Below are positions 10,115 through 18,472 of a stretch of 64,000 nucleotides of DNA, piece after piece; within the stretch, counting starts at the first letter, position 1, and each line of letters opens with the position of its first letter. This DNA is from Tritrichomonas musculus (lineage: Eukaryota; Parabasalia; Tritrichomonadida; Tritrichomonadidae): positions 9,486,001 to 9,550,000 of the forward strand of contig JAPFFF010000002.1 in assembly GCA_039105265.1 (NCBI GenBank), read 5' to 3'. Both the position numbers and the translations under genes were made by a program. Under the pieces are notes generated by a model, which saw only the letters and a program-made list of their open reading frames with translations, was not told where the DNA came from and did not search any database.

Positions 10115-10134
10115 AAAACTTTGCTCATATTTTT
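10113..10134 (+). promoter_or_regulatory. Polinton promoter-like motif, polymerase gene
   Basis: AAAAAACTTTGCTCATATTT and its T-rich tail recur, with small changes, before the HNH gene (14574), the 115-residue-frame gene (15250) and, on the minus strand, the integrase (24095-24116). Shared core: AAAAACTTT, three or four variable bases, then a TTATTTTT-like T tract. It lies about 70-90 bases before the polymerase ATG. Confidence 0.5.
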
Positions 10135-10201
10135 GTATTTCTTAATTTTTAATATTTTTATTATTTTTATTTTTATTCTTACACAAACATCCAAACTCAC
10201 A

Positions 10202-13200
10202 ATGACAAAAATAATTCCAACATCAGCATTTGATTTACCACAAGAAACATTAACGAAGATTATTACAATTCTGAACACAAAATTACATGCGAACATAAAT
10301 TTAGATTCAGAAGACAGAGAACAAAATATAACAAACTTATGTAAGTATCTTAATGAAAAAGCAGCTTTTGATATTCTCTTTGACTCTGAACTTGAAACCG
10401 AAGATATAATGCCAGATGAGACTCTTGGCGAAGTTGATATCAATAATTATGTTGAAGAAATTCTCAAACAAAGAACAAAACAAATAGAAGAAAACATAGA
10501 AATTGCAAAGAAAACTATAAATAGTGTTCTGGAGCAAATTAATACTGAACCTGAAAATCAAGAATTATATGAGTATCTAGAGAAAAATGGGAGTAACTTC
10601 AAAAGCAAACACAAAGATTTCCTCATCATCAACTTTCCTTATGATTTCGACAGAGCTGTAGCAGCTTTACAAGAATATGATTATCCAGAAATATTTGTAA
10701 AAGAGAGATATGATCATGGTGAGCCTATAGTTACATACTACTTCAACGAAATTTCATCTTTGGAAAACATATACGAATCTCTGTACAAAGTTTACAAAGA
10801 TGAACTAAAACCTTTTAAAATTCACTTTCAGTTATCAGGTATCTTTGAAACAAGTACCTTTGACTTCGAAACTTATGAAGAAAAATATGATTATGAGGCT
10901 AGAGAGATAAGATGGCAGAATTATAAATCTGCAATTCCAATAATAGTAAAAGATGAAAGAAACTTGGAAGAATGTAAAATGTATATAGAAACTGTGCTCA
11001 ACAGCTATGAAACAACTTCATCAAATAACAAACTTACTATAGTACACTCAATTTCATTTACAGTTTCAAGAATGAGAAAGGTTACAGGCCATATCAAAAA
11101 TCTTCCACAAATTTTCAAGAACAACAACAATTATATTATTGTAGATGATGAAGATGATAATTTATGTTGGTATAGATTTCTAGCTTGCTGTTTGTACCCA
11201 GAACTCACAAATCCTGAAGGTCAAAGAAAGAGTAAAAATATGGTCTACACTATTGAACATCGTACCAAGCGTGCCAAGAAGCTCCTTTTAGAAGAACATA
11301 ACATAACATACACAACAAAAATACCAAATTATGGAAAAACAATTCTAGCTCAGTTTCAAGGTTCAACGACAGAAGATATGATGAAATCAGCAGAGAAACA
11401 TAAAATCAATGTTAACATTTATGAGTACAATAATGATGAACAATATGATTTACAGGAACAATGGTATTTCAACGAAGAATATCCAACATTTTCTGCACTC
11501 TTGTTTGCCAAAGATAGAATTTTACATATAATGTTCATCAAAGATGCTGAGAAACTTACCGCAATTCATGTTTGTCCAAAATGTAAGTCTTATGTTCATT
11601 ATGGTCACAGCAATCTAAAAAGATTTGAAGATCATATCAAACATTGTGATGGAAAGTTCAAAAAACAATTTGTACCTAACAAAGAAGCTCTACCATACTG
11701 CCCACATATCTTAAACAACACTGTCTATGAATACTGTCTCGCGCATGATCTAGAATGGAAGCCAAACATATATTATATGACTTATGATTTTGAAACTATG
11801 GAGCAAGTTGTAAATGAAGAAGCTGGCAAATCTACTTTTATAAACTCAAAACTCATACCACTCTCAGTTTCATCATGTGTGAAGTCTGCTTCTGGACTTA
11901 CAACAAAGAACTTTAGCTTAAGAGATAGCAAAGATTTTATTCCACTTTGGTTGAATTGGCTTTTTGAAGAATCTTTGTTAATTTACGAAGATAAGCTAAA
12001 ATATTCCTGTGTGCCAGAGAATATAGATCCAAATATTAATACTATTACTGTATTTGGCTTTAATTCTTCTAGGTTTGACAGTAATTTGTTCAAGAAATAT
12101 TTAAACATGGAACACTGGAGTATAGATTCTACAAGTATTATAGGAACCTTATCATCTTTAAAACAATTTATACTCACTTCTTCTAAATATCATACTTCTT
12201 TAAGATTTATAGATGCACAAGCTTTTGTGGCAGGAGGAACATTAAAACAATTTGGAGTGGATTTTGGAGGGCAGGAGAACAGTGTAAAAGGTATATTTCC
12301 ATACGAGGTTATCAACAATGAGAATTACAATGAAGTTTTGTCGAAAACAGAACCTTTCGCATATGAAGATTTCTATAGTTATCTCAATCAAAATAATCCT
12401 CTTTCTAAGAAAGATTATGAAGAATATGTGAAAGACAGCAAGAATTACAAAAATAGATGGGAATATTTGCTAGCTTACAACGACAATGATGTAGAAATGA
12501 TGATAAGACCTATAGACAATCTTATCAAAATGAATGCCGAGTATAAAGTAGACATGATTTCAAATTTATCTTTGTCAAAATGTTCAGCTTGTATCAAGTA
12601 TGCTCTAGCTTATAAAAATTTCGATCCGCATGTAGATTACGATATTATCAACAAAGAAAATACTTTTAAACCTACTTCAAAATGGTGGAGATATAAATGT
12701 GAAAGTTATTTCAAGCAAGATCAGAAGTATAATCAAACTCATGCTACCAAACCAAGAAATTTAGAAAAGTGTATCTCTGTTGACGACTATGATAAATTTT
12801 TAAAGATATACGAGAATTCTTGCTGTCATTTGTGTGGAGAACATTTCACAAACACAAACAAACCTACATTAGATAGAATTAACAATGATATTGGACATGA
12901 GCTCGAAAATTGTAAACTTGCGTGTGCCGAGTGTAATAAGCTTCGTAAGAGAGATGATCCAAAAATAACAAGACTCAGAACACAACTTAAGAAATTTTGC
13001 AAATTACATCATCTTCCAACTCTCATAAATGATGAACAAGAATATTATAGTTTACGAAACAATATTACAGGTGGTCTTTCGAATGTGCAGCACAGATATA
13101 ATATTAAAGGTGAAACTCATATAAACAAATTTCGTTATGATGCTGTCAACAATAAAGTTATCTCGTATGACACTCAGAATATTATGACTCATGTTGTTGG

Positions 13201-14575
13201 AGTTGATTTTAATAGTCTTTATCCTTCCTCATTTTCTTCTACAAAACATGATTTTAACAAATATCATGGCGGCGTTATGTACATGCCAGGTAGCTTTAGA
13301 TATAGAATAGATGTGAAAGACGCACAAACAAAACAAAAGGCTATAAATATTATTACAAGCAAGACAAGATTCCAGCCAAATCCAAAATATTTATTCAAAG
13401 CAGAAGTGAAGTTAGTATGTCCAGCAAACAAGATAAATTATTTTATAAATTTCCCTCCTGTCTTCAGAAATATTAACATCAAAAATAATGAAGATACAAT
13501 TGGAAGTTATATGTACTCATATCTCCAAAAACACAAACTTGCTTCTTTAGACAAAGAAGAACGTAAATTAACAATGTTGCTCGATACTTATGGTGAGTAT
13601 ATGACTTTCTCAAATTACTATCTTTGGTTTTTACTTGATCATGGTTTAGTATTAGAAGATGTAAAGAGTGTTTCTATTTATGAAGCTCACACAGGATTTC
13701 ATGAATTTGTAACAACTTTCATGAAGAAACGGCAGGATATAATTGCAGGAAAGGTTACAGGAAATGAAAAATTTTATAAGATCAGCATGAATGGTAGTTA
13801 TGGTTACGATGGTATGAATTCTGAAAAGTTTTGTAAAGTAAAGATTTGTGATACTAACAAAGCTTATCAGTATATAATTTCACAAACGTACATGAATGGT
13901 GCTAAATTATCTGATGATCTTTTTATTATACAGCAGCAACCTAGATTCTATCACTGTACAACTTGCTTGCAAGAGAGTTTCTGGACACTAGATAATAGTA
14001 AGTTTTGGTATTTAACTTTCTATTACGATTTCATGAATAGATGTTTGGATATGAACAAACTTCATTTAACTTCACTTGATACAGATTCATATTACTGGGC
14101 TGTAGCAGGAGATCCTACAAAAGATGAAGACCAAGAATTTAAGTATATCATCAAAGATCATGAATTTTATAAAAAGCATATTTACAAATTCATGCCAAAT
14201 CCAGATTTACATAGTATCTACGATGAAAAGAAAATATTAGGATTGTGTGTAGAGAAGTTTGGAGAGAATCAAGTTGCACTTGCACCAAAATGTTACACAA
14301 TTTGGAATAACAATGGTAAAACAAAATCTCTGAAGTTGAAAGGAGTGAGCTTAAAGAAAAATAAGATTGTACATGAAGACTATGAAAATATACTTGAAAA
14401 TAATTCTCTCAAGCCTGGAATCAATATTAACTTGCAAATGAAAAATAGTACTATGTCCAAAGTTACTGTAAACAAAAATGCTCTCACAGGACTACATACA
14501 AAAATGATAGTACTAGAGAATCAAGCTTGTGCACCTTTCATTACTGGACTCACAGCTAAAGATTATTCTTGTTAA
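10202..14575 (+). CDS. Polinton protein-primed family B DNA polymerase, ~1457 aa
   Basis: Starts at the ATG at 10202. Numbering from base 10121, motifs in order are: an OTU-like cysteine motif NLCWYRFLACCL (C349); a zinc-finger-like CPKC...H...HC near 485-510; exonuclease I YDFETME (D556); an HNH/endonuclease-VII-like zinc module CHLCGEHF...TLDRINNDIGH...LACAECNKLR (901-945); polymerase motif A DFNSLYPS (D1029); motif B KISMNGSYGYDG (from 1220); and motif C LDTDSYYW (D1320). This is DNA_pol_B_2, the protein-primed polymerase that replicates linear Polinton genomes. The length fits Polinton polymerases that carry an N-terminal extension. The OTU-like region may supply a cysteine protease, which is inference. 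The gene looks whole. Confidence 0.95.
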   Translation: MTKIIPTSAFDLPQETLTKIITILNTKLHANINLDSEDREQNITNLCKYLNEKAAFDILFDSELETEDIMPDETLGEVDINNYVEEILKQRTKQIEENIEIAKKTINSVLEQINTEPENQELYEYLEKNGSNFKSKHKDFLIINFPYDFDRAVAALQEYDYPEIFVKERYDHGEPIVTYYFNEISSLENIYESLYKVYKDELKPFKIHFQLSGIFETSTFDFETYEEKYDYEAREIRWQNYKSAIPIIVKDERNLEECKMYIETVLNSYETTSSNNKLTIVHSISFTVSRMRKVTGHIKNLPQIFKNNNNYIIVDDEDDNLCWYRFLACCLYPELTNPEGQRKSKNMVYTIEHRTKRAKKLLLEEHNITYTTKIPNYGKTILAQFQGSTTEDMMKSAEKHKINVNIYEYNNDEQYDLQEQWYFNEEYPTFSALLFAKDRILHIMFIKDAEKLTAIHVCPKCKSYVHYGHSNLKRFEDHIKHCDGKFKKQFVPNKEALPYCPHILNNTVYEYCLAHDLEWKPNIYYMTYDFETMEQVVNEEAGKSTFINSKLIPLSVSSCVKSASGLTTKNFSLRDSKDFIPLWLNWLFEESLLIYEDKLKYSCVPENIDPNINTITVFGFNSSRFDSNLFKKYLNMEHWSIDSTSIIGTLSSLKQFILTSSKYHTSLRFIDAQAFVAGGTLKQFGVDFGGQENSVKGIFPYEVINNENYNEVLSKTEPFAYEDFYSYLNQNNPLSKKDYEEYVKDSKNYKNRWEYLLAYNDNDVEMMIRPIDNLIKMNAEYKVDMISNLSLSKCSACIKYALAYKNFDPHVDYDIINKENTFKPTSKWWRYKCESYFKQDQKYNQTHATKPRNLEKCISVDDYDKFLKIYENSCCHLCGEHFTNTNKPTLDRINNDIGHELENCKLACAECNKLRKRDDPKITRLRTQLKKFCKLHHLPTLINDEQEYYSLRNNITGGLSNVQHRYNIKGETHINKFRYDAVNNKVISYDTQNIMTHVVGVDFNSLYPSSFSSTKHDFNKYHGGVMYMPGSFRYRIDVKDAQTKQKAINIITSKTRFQPNPKYLFKAEVKLVCPANKINYFINFPPVFRNINIKNNEDTIGSYMYSYLQKHKLASLDKEERKLTMLLDTYGEYMTFSNYYLWFLLDHGLVLEDVKSVSIYEAHTGFHEFVTTFMKKRQDIIAGKVTGNEKFYKISMNGSYGYDGMNSEKFCKVKICDTNKAYQYIISQTYMNGAKLSDDLFIIQQQPRFYHCTTCLQESFWTLDNSKFWYLTFYYDFMNRCLDMNKLHLTSLDTDSYYWAVAGDPTKDEDQEFKYIIKDHEFYKKHIYKFMPNPDLHSIYDEKKILGLCVEKFGENQVALAPKCYTIWNNNGKTKSLKLKGVSLKKNKIVHEDYENILENNSLKPGININLQMKNSTMSKVTVNKNALTGLHTKMIVLENQACAPFITGLTAKDYSC

Positions 14576-14594
14576 AAACTTTATTCTTATTTTT
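14574..14594 (+). promoter_or_regulatory. Polinton promoter-like motif, HNH gene
   Basis: AAAAACTTTATTCTTATTTT immediately overlaps the polymerase stop region and precedes the HNH start by ~35 bases. It is the closest match to the copy at 15250. Confidence 0.5.
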
Positions 14595-14628
14595 GAATTT
14601 GAAATATTTTAATTATTATTTACACTAA

Positions 14629-15237
14629 ATGTCAGAAGAACAAATTATAGATTTTGTAACCATAAATGAATATCCAGATTATGAGATTCTTACAGTATTT
14701 CCATTTACTATTAGAAGAAAAGATAATAAGTATATTGTTAAAGAAAATACTGATAGTGATGGTTATACACGTATTAACTTAAATAGAACTCATATTACTA
14801 AACACAAAATTATTGCTAGACAATTTATACCTAATCCAAATAATTTTCATCTTGTAGATCATATTAATAGAGATAGAACTGATAATCATATAGAGAATTT
14901 ACGTTGGGTCTCACATTCAGAAAACAGTAGAAATATTTCATCAAAACATGGTGTAAAATATGAATTTATAGATGATATACCTGAAGATTCAATTATGATT
15001 ACATATTATGACTTGAAAAATGAAAGAAGAGAACTTGAGCCAAATGAATATTATTACTATTATAATGAAGATACAAATGAAGACATATTTTATAAAAGAA
15101 TTACTGATAGTGTATATAGAATTATGCATATCATCACAACAAAAGGAGGTCATAAAAGTATAAATGTTCTTGATAGAAATCATAAAAAAACTACTATAGC
15201 TGTTAATAATTTTAAATATCAATATGGACTAACTTAG
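14629..15237 (+). CDS. HNH homing-type endonuclease in the Polinton, 202 aa
   Basis: Residues ~15-45 resemble a NUMOD4-like module (YPDYEILTVFPFTIRRKDNK), and residues ~60-105 are a clear HNH_3 domain: HKIIARQFIPNPNNFHLVDH, then INRDRTDNHIENLRWVSHSE, then NSRN. His, Asn and His positions of the HNH fold are present. Such genes are intron-less homing nicking endonucleases common in large DNA viruses. The C-terminal 90 residues are unassigned. It follows the polymerase directly, and its upstream motif suggests it is expressed like the other replication genes. It may be a parasite of the element rather than a needed part. Confidence 0.85.
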   Translation: MSEEQIIDFVTINEYPDYEILTVFPFTIRRKDNKYIVKENTDSDGYTRINLNRTHITKHKIIARQFIPNPNNFHLVDHINRDRTDNHIENLRWVSHSENSRNISSKHGVKYEFIDDIPEDSIMITYYDLKNERRELEPNEYYYYYNEDTNEDIFYKRITDSVYRIMHIITTKGGHKSINVLDRNHKKTTIAVNNFKYQYGLT

Positions 15238-15249
15238 AAAAGTTGATAC

Positions 15250-15271
15250 AAAAAACTTTATTCTTATTTTT
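15250..15271 (+). promoter_or_regulatory. Polinton promoter-like motif, small gene at 15291
   Basis: AAAAAACTTTATTCTTATTT with a following T tract, about 20 bases before the ATG at 15291. Nearly identical to the copy at 14574. Confidence 0.5.
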
Positions 15272-15290
15272 ATTTTTATTTCAAACAACA

Positions 15291-15590
15291 ATGTCAGAAC
15301 AAGAAATTTTAGAATCCTTAGCTGAGATTAAACAACTTTTGAACGAAATCTTGCACAAACAACACAAACCTAAAACAAGAACAGCACCATTCAACAAAAG
15401 CAAAAATATGAATGAAGATCAAAGAAAGCAAGTTATAGAGTATATACAAAATGAGGATAACAAAGCTGAAATAGCAAAGTTACCAAAACACAAACAAATC
15501 TCATATGTAAGACGAGAACTCAAAGAAAAATATAATATAAATTTGTCTATTTACATGACTGACAAACTTATAAATAAGCTTAACTTTTGA
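15291..15590 (+). CDS. Small basic Polinton protein, 99 aa
   Basis: Start chosen at ATG 15291 (MSEQEILESLAEIKQLLNEI), right after the promoter-like motif; the frame is open further upstream without ATG. An N-terminal amphipathic helix or short coiled coil is followed by a Lys/Arg-rich middle and a helical C-terminus. Possibly DNA-binding; no family recognised. Its 3' end overlaps by 11 bases the end of the convergent fibre-like gene. Confidence 0.7.
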   Translation: MSEQEILESLAEIKQLLNEILHKQHKPKTRTAPFNKSKNMNEDQRKQVIEYIQNEDNKAEIAKLPKHKQISYVRRELKEKYNINLSIYMTDKLINKLNF

Positions 15591-17517
15591 ATACTGCAAG
15601 TATATTTTCACTTATAATACTAGTAATAATTCCCACTGTCATTCTTCTTATTTTTGCAGTAATAGCAGTAGCACCAGCAAGAATCTTTAGTTTATTGTCA
15701 TCATCTATGAAAACTTCATCTCCCACGCAATAGCAACTCGAGTCTGTAACACGCACAAGATAATCGCCGTGACTGGCAAACGTAATTGCGCTATTTTTGG
15801 CATCTATACTAGTACAAATTCCTACGTACTCTTTCCATGTTCCTTGTGTTTTCACAGAGCAAATACAGTCAGTGGTATCCTCTAATGTAGAAACTTCCCA
15901 AATATCATTCTTTCTCTTGTACACGTTTCCAGTAAGATAAACGGGAGCTCCAACTATGAAATCAGAAATAGAGTTTACAGAAGTTTCTATGGGAGCGTAG
16001 TGTGTAATAGTTGTACTATTTGCTATTGTTCCTGTTATTGTTCCTGATACACGCAAATTACCACCAACATTTAAATTACTATATAATATAGTATTTGTAT
16101 CTTGAAAACTTATTCTAGTAACATTTAAAAGTTGTCCAGCATCAACATTTATATTAAACTGGCCACAACTTCCTTCTGTATTATATCTGTATGAGAATTC
16201 TGCACTTTTATCTTCATTTTCACCAAAAACTATATATTTACCCTTATTATTTTCATAACAACCATTAATAACCGTATTGTACTGCGGGTGTATATTTATT
16301 GTACCTTCTATAGTTGAATTCCCCGTAGTTTTCACATATTTTTCATTTGCTGTGACTTCTGTAAGTAGAGGTTCGAAATTAATATTGTGTGGATTTTGAA
16401 GATAAGTTTTCTTATCAATTTTATCATATCTCAAGAAATCTTTATTAGAATCATCAGAAATTATAAAAGTGCTATGTGTAAGACCAAAACTAACTTCATT
16501 ATAAGAAGAACCATAATTTATAATCTTCAAAGCTGGATCTCCATAATTTGATTCTAAAGACACATGTTTACTATTATCTGTGTTCGCCATCACGATAGAA
16601 TTCTTTTCTGCATCATACGCAAATAAATTATCTTTTGCTAGTTCTTCTACTAATTTTACAGTAGGTACAGCAACATCATTTGTGGTAGAACTTTCATCAT
16701 ACTGCTGTGAATTTACTACAGTTGGAATATCTGTTTTGAGAGCATATGGTTCTAGATCAGGAATTGCAGGAATATCACTTTTCAGAGCACAGTCGCTATT
16801 TTGCACTTCTTCTAGATAATTTTCTGGAATATAACATTCTCTATCTTTATAAGTTGATTTCACTAATTTTACGTTAATACGGTACTCAAAAGCGTAAGAA
16901 ATAAGATCATACATGCTATCATGTATATACAATATTTTTAGGTTACGACAATTATAAAACATACTTTCACACGACTGAAACATGGCTGTTATGATTAAGT
17001 TTGAAATATCTATAACTTCTAAAACTGTACAGGCCATAAATATACTTCCAATATTTACCACATTCTTCGAATAGAACATAGATAAATCAGCTTCCTTTAG
17101 TTTATTACATTCTATAAACATCCAACTGAAATTTGTACATAAATTATTACTATATCTCTTATCAAATTTTATAGTCTCTAGGTTTCTACATTTATTTGCA
17201 AAATCTGAGCAAATTGTAACATTAGAAATATCAAAGTTTGTGAAATCAATATGAATTACGGTTTTAGAACAATTTCCAAAAGTATACAAAGAAGTTATAT
17301 CTTTACCATTGAAATCAGTAGCAACAGTGATACTTGCAGGACAATTTTTATTAAGCTGAATAGAATTAAATTTGACAACATTACCATTATAAACTATACT
17401 TGGAACAAACTTTGTTAACTTCGCTACTGTTTCTAGAGTAGTGATCCTACCATTACTAACATTATAAGTATAATCACCATAAGTAAAAACATTTTCTGTC
17501 ACAGTCTTTACAAACAA
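15580..17517 (-). CDS. Polinton fibre-like protein with DUF285/BspA-type repeats, ~645 aa
   Basis: About residues 20-210 hold DUF285-type repeats (DITSLYTFGNCSKTVIHIDF, LKEADLSMFYSKNVVNIGSI), a fold otherwise seen in bacterial and trichomonad surface proteins. About 265-400 is a module shared with the neighbouring gene at 17643-18467 (VVNSQQYDESSTTND, VSLESNYGDPALKIINY, YNEVSFG). The last ~250 residues are Thr/Asn/Gly-rich beta repeats and a compact C-terminal domain, a layout typical of virus attachment fibres. The start is not settled. It lies end to end with the next gene; whether they form one unit or two is left open. An attachment role is inference. Confidence 0.7.
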   Translation of the reverse strand: MFVKTVTENVFTYGDYTYNVSNGRITTLETVAKLTKFVPSIVYNGNVVKFNSIQLNKNCPASITVATDFNGKDITSLYTFGNCSKTVIHIDFTNFDISNVTICSDFANKCRNLETIKFDKRYSNNLCTNFSWMFIECNKLKEADLSMFYSKNVVNIGSIFMACTVLEVIDISNLIITAMFQSCESMFYNCRNLKILYIHDSMYDLISYAFEYRINVKLVKSTYKDRECYIPENYLEEVQNSDCALKSDIPAIPDLEPYALKTDIPTVVNSQQYDESSTTNDVAVPTVKLVEELAKDNLFAYDAEKNSIVMANTDNSKHVSLESNYGDPALKIINYGSSYNEVSFGLTHSTFIISDDSNKDFLRYDKIDKKTYLQNPHNINFEPLLTEVTANEKYVKTTGNSTIEGTINIHPQYNTVINGCYENNKGKYIVFGENEDKSAEFSYRYNTEGSCGQFNINVDAGQLLNVTRISFQDTNTILYSNLNVGGNLRVSGTITGTIANSTTITHYAPIETSVNSISDFIVGAPVYLTGNVYKRKNDIWEVSTLEDTTDCICSVKTQGTWKEYVGICTSIDAKNSAITFASHGDYLVRVTDSSCYCVGDEVFIDDDNKLKILAGATAITAKIRRMTVGIITSIISENILAVFKS

Positions 17518-17642
17518 AATTGTAGTTTCACTGTCTACCTTACATTTTATATACCCGACTTTGTCACTCTCATAAGCAACATAACCTGAAACATACTCAG
17601 CTGTATCTTCTATTTTTACATATACTTCTTTGTCATTTGCGC

Positions 17643-18467
17643 TTATATTATGCGTGATACCGAAAGAGCTGTAGAAGTTCCATCTTCAAATATAGCTTTT
17701 ACAGATAAAGTACGTTCTTTTCTATTATATCTTTCATCTGCTGTGACTTCTGTAAGAAAAGGTTTCTGATCCTCAAGATTACAGGGATTTGCTAATAAAG
17801 TTTGTTTCTCATCTTTATCATAATGAAGAATAATATTATCATTTATATCACTTATTAAAAAACCACAGGGTGTAGCGCCAAAACTAACTTCATTATAAGA
17901 AGAATCATAATTCACAATCTTTAAAGCTGGATTTCCATAATGTGATTCTAAAGATACACATTTATTATTATCTGTGTTTGTCATCACAATTTCATTTTTT
18001 CCAGTATCATACGTAAATAAATTATGTTTCGTCGTCAAATCTTCCACTAATTTTACAGTAGGAACCACGTTATCATTTGTAGTAGAACTTTCATCATACT
18101 GCTGTGAATTTACTACAGTTGGAATATCATCTTTTAGTCTATATTTTTCATCTGCAACAGCTGTAGTTAAGAGAGTTGTATCTTCATAAATAAGATCATT
18201 TTTCTTGCGATATTCATTTTCAAGTTCCTTATTTGAAACATAATTCAGGATTTCTTTATTAAATTCTTCGGTCTTAAGAAACTCAAATAAGTCTGTAGAA
18301 AGTGCATATGGTTCCAACATTTTTTTGATTTCCTCAACATTTATATTCGGACTTGAACTAACTCCACCTTGACACGAGTATTTTCTTATATATTCTATGA
18401 TAAGCTCGTCTATAGTATTTACTTTCTTAATACTGCCAGCCTGCTCTATTGTGAACATTTTGGACAT
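17643..18467 (-). CDS. Polinton fibre-like protein, short paralogue, 274 aa
   Basis: Starts at ATG 18467 (MSKMFTIEQAGSIKKVNTID) and runs toward the longer fibre-like gene. Residues ~125-245 repeat the module of that gene (VVNSQQYDESSTTND, VPTVKLVEDL, GNPALKIVNYDSSYNEVSFG), so the locus carries two copies of one structural module. The N-terminus is helical and could be the capsid-anchoring or trimerising end. It diverges from the 889-aa gene at 18473 across only 5 bases, so the two share a promoter region. Confidence 0.7.
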   Translation of the reverse strand: MSKMFTIEQAGSIKKVNTIDELIIEYIRKYSCQGGVSSSPNINVEEIKKMLEPYALSTDLFEFLKTEEFNKEILNYVSNKELENEYRKKNDLIYEDTTLLTTAVADEKYRLKDDIPTVVNSQQYDESSTTNDNVVPTVKLVEDLTTKHNLFTYDTGKNEIVMTNTDNNKCVSLESHYGNPALKIVNYDSSYNEVSFGATPCGFLISDINDNIILHYDKDEKQTLLANPCNLEDQKPFLTEVTADERYNRKERTLSVKAIFEDGTSTALSVSRII

Positions 18468-18472
18468 AATAA

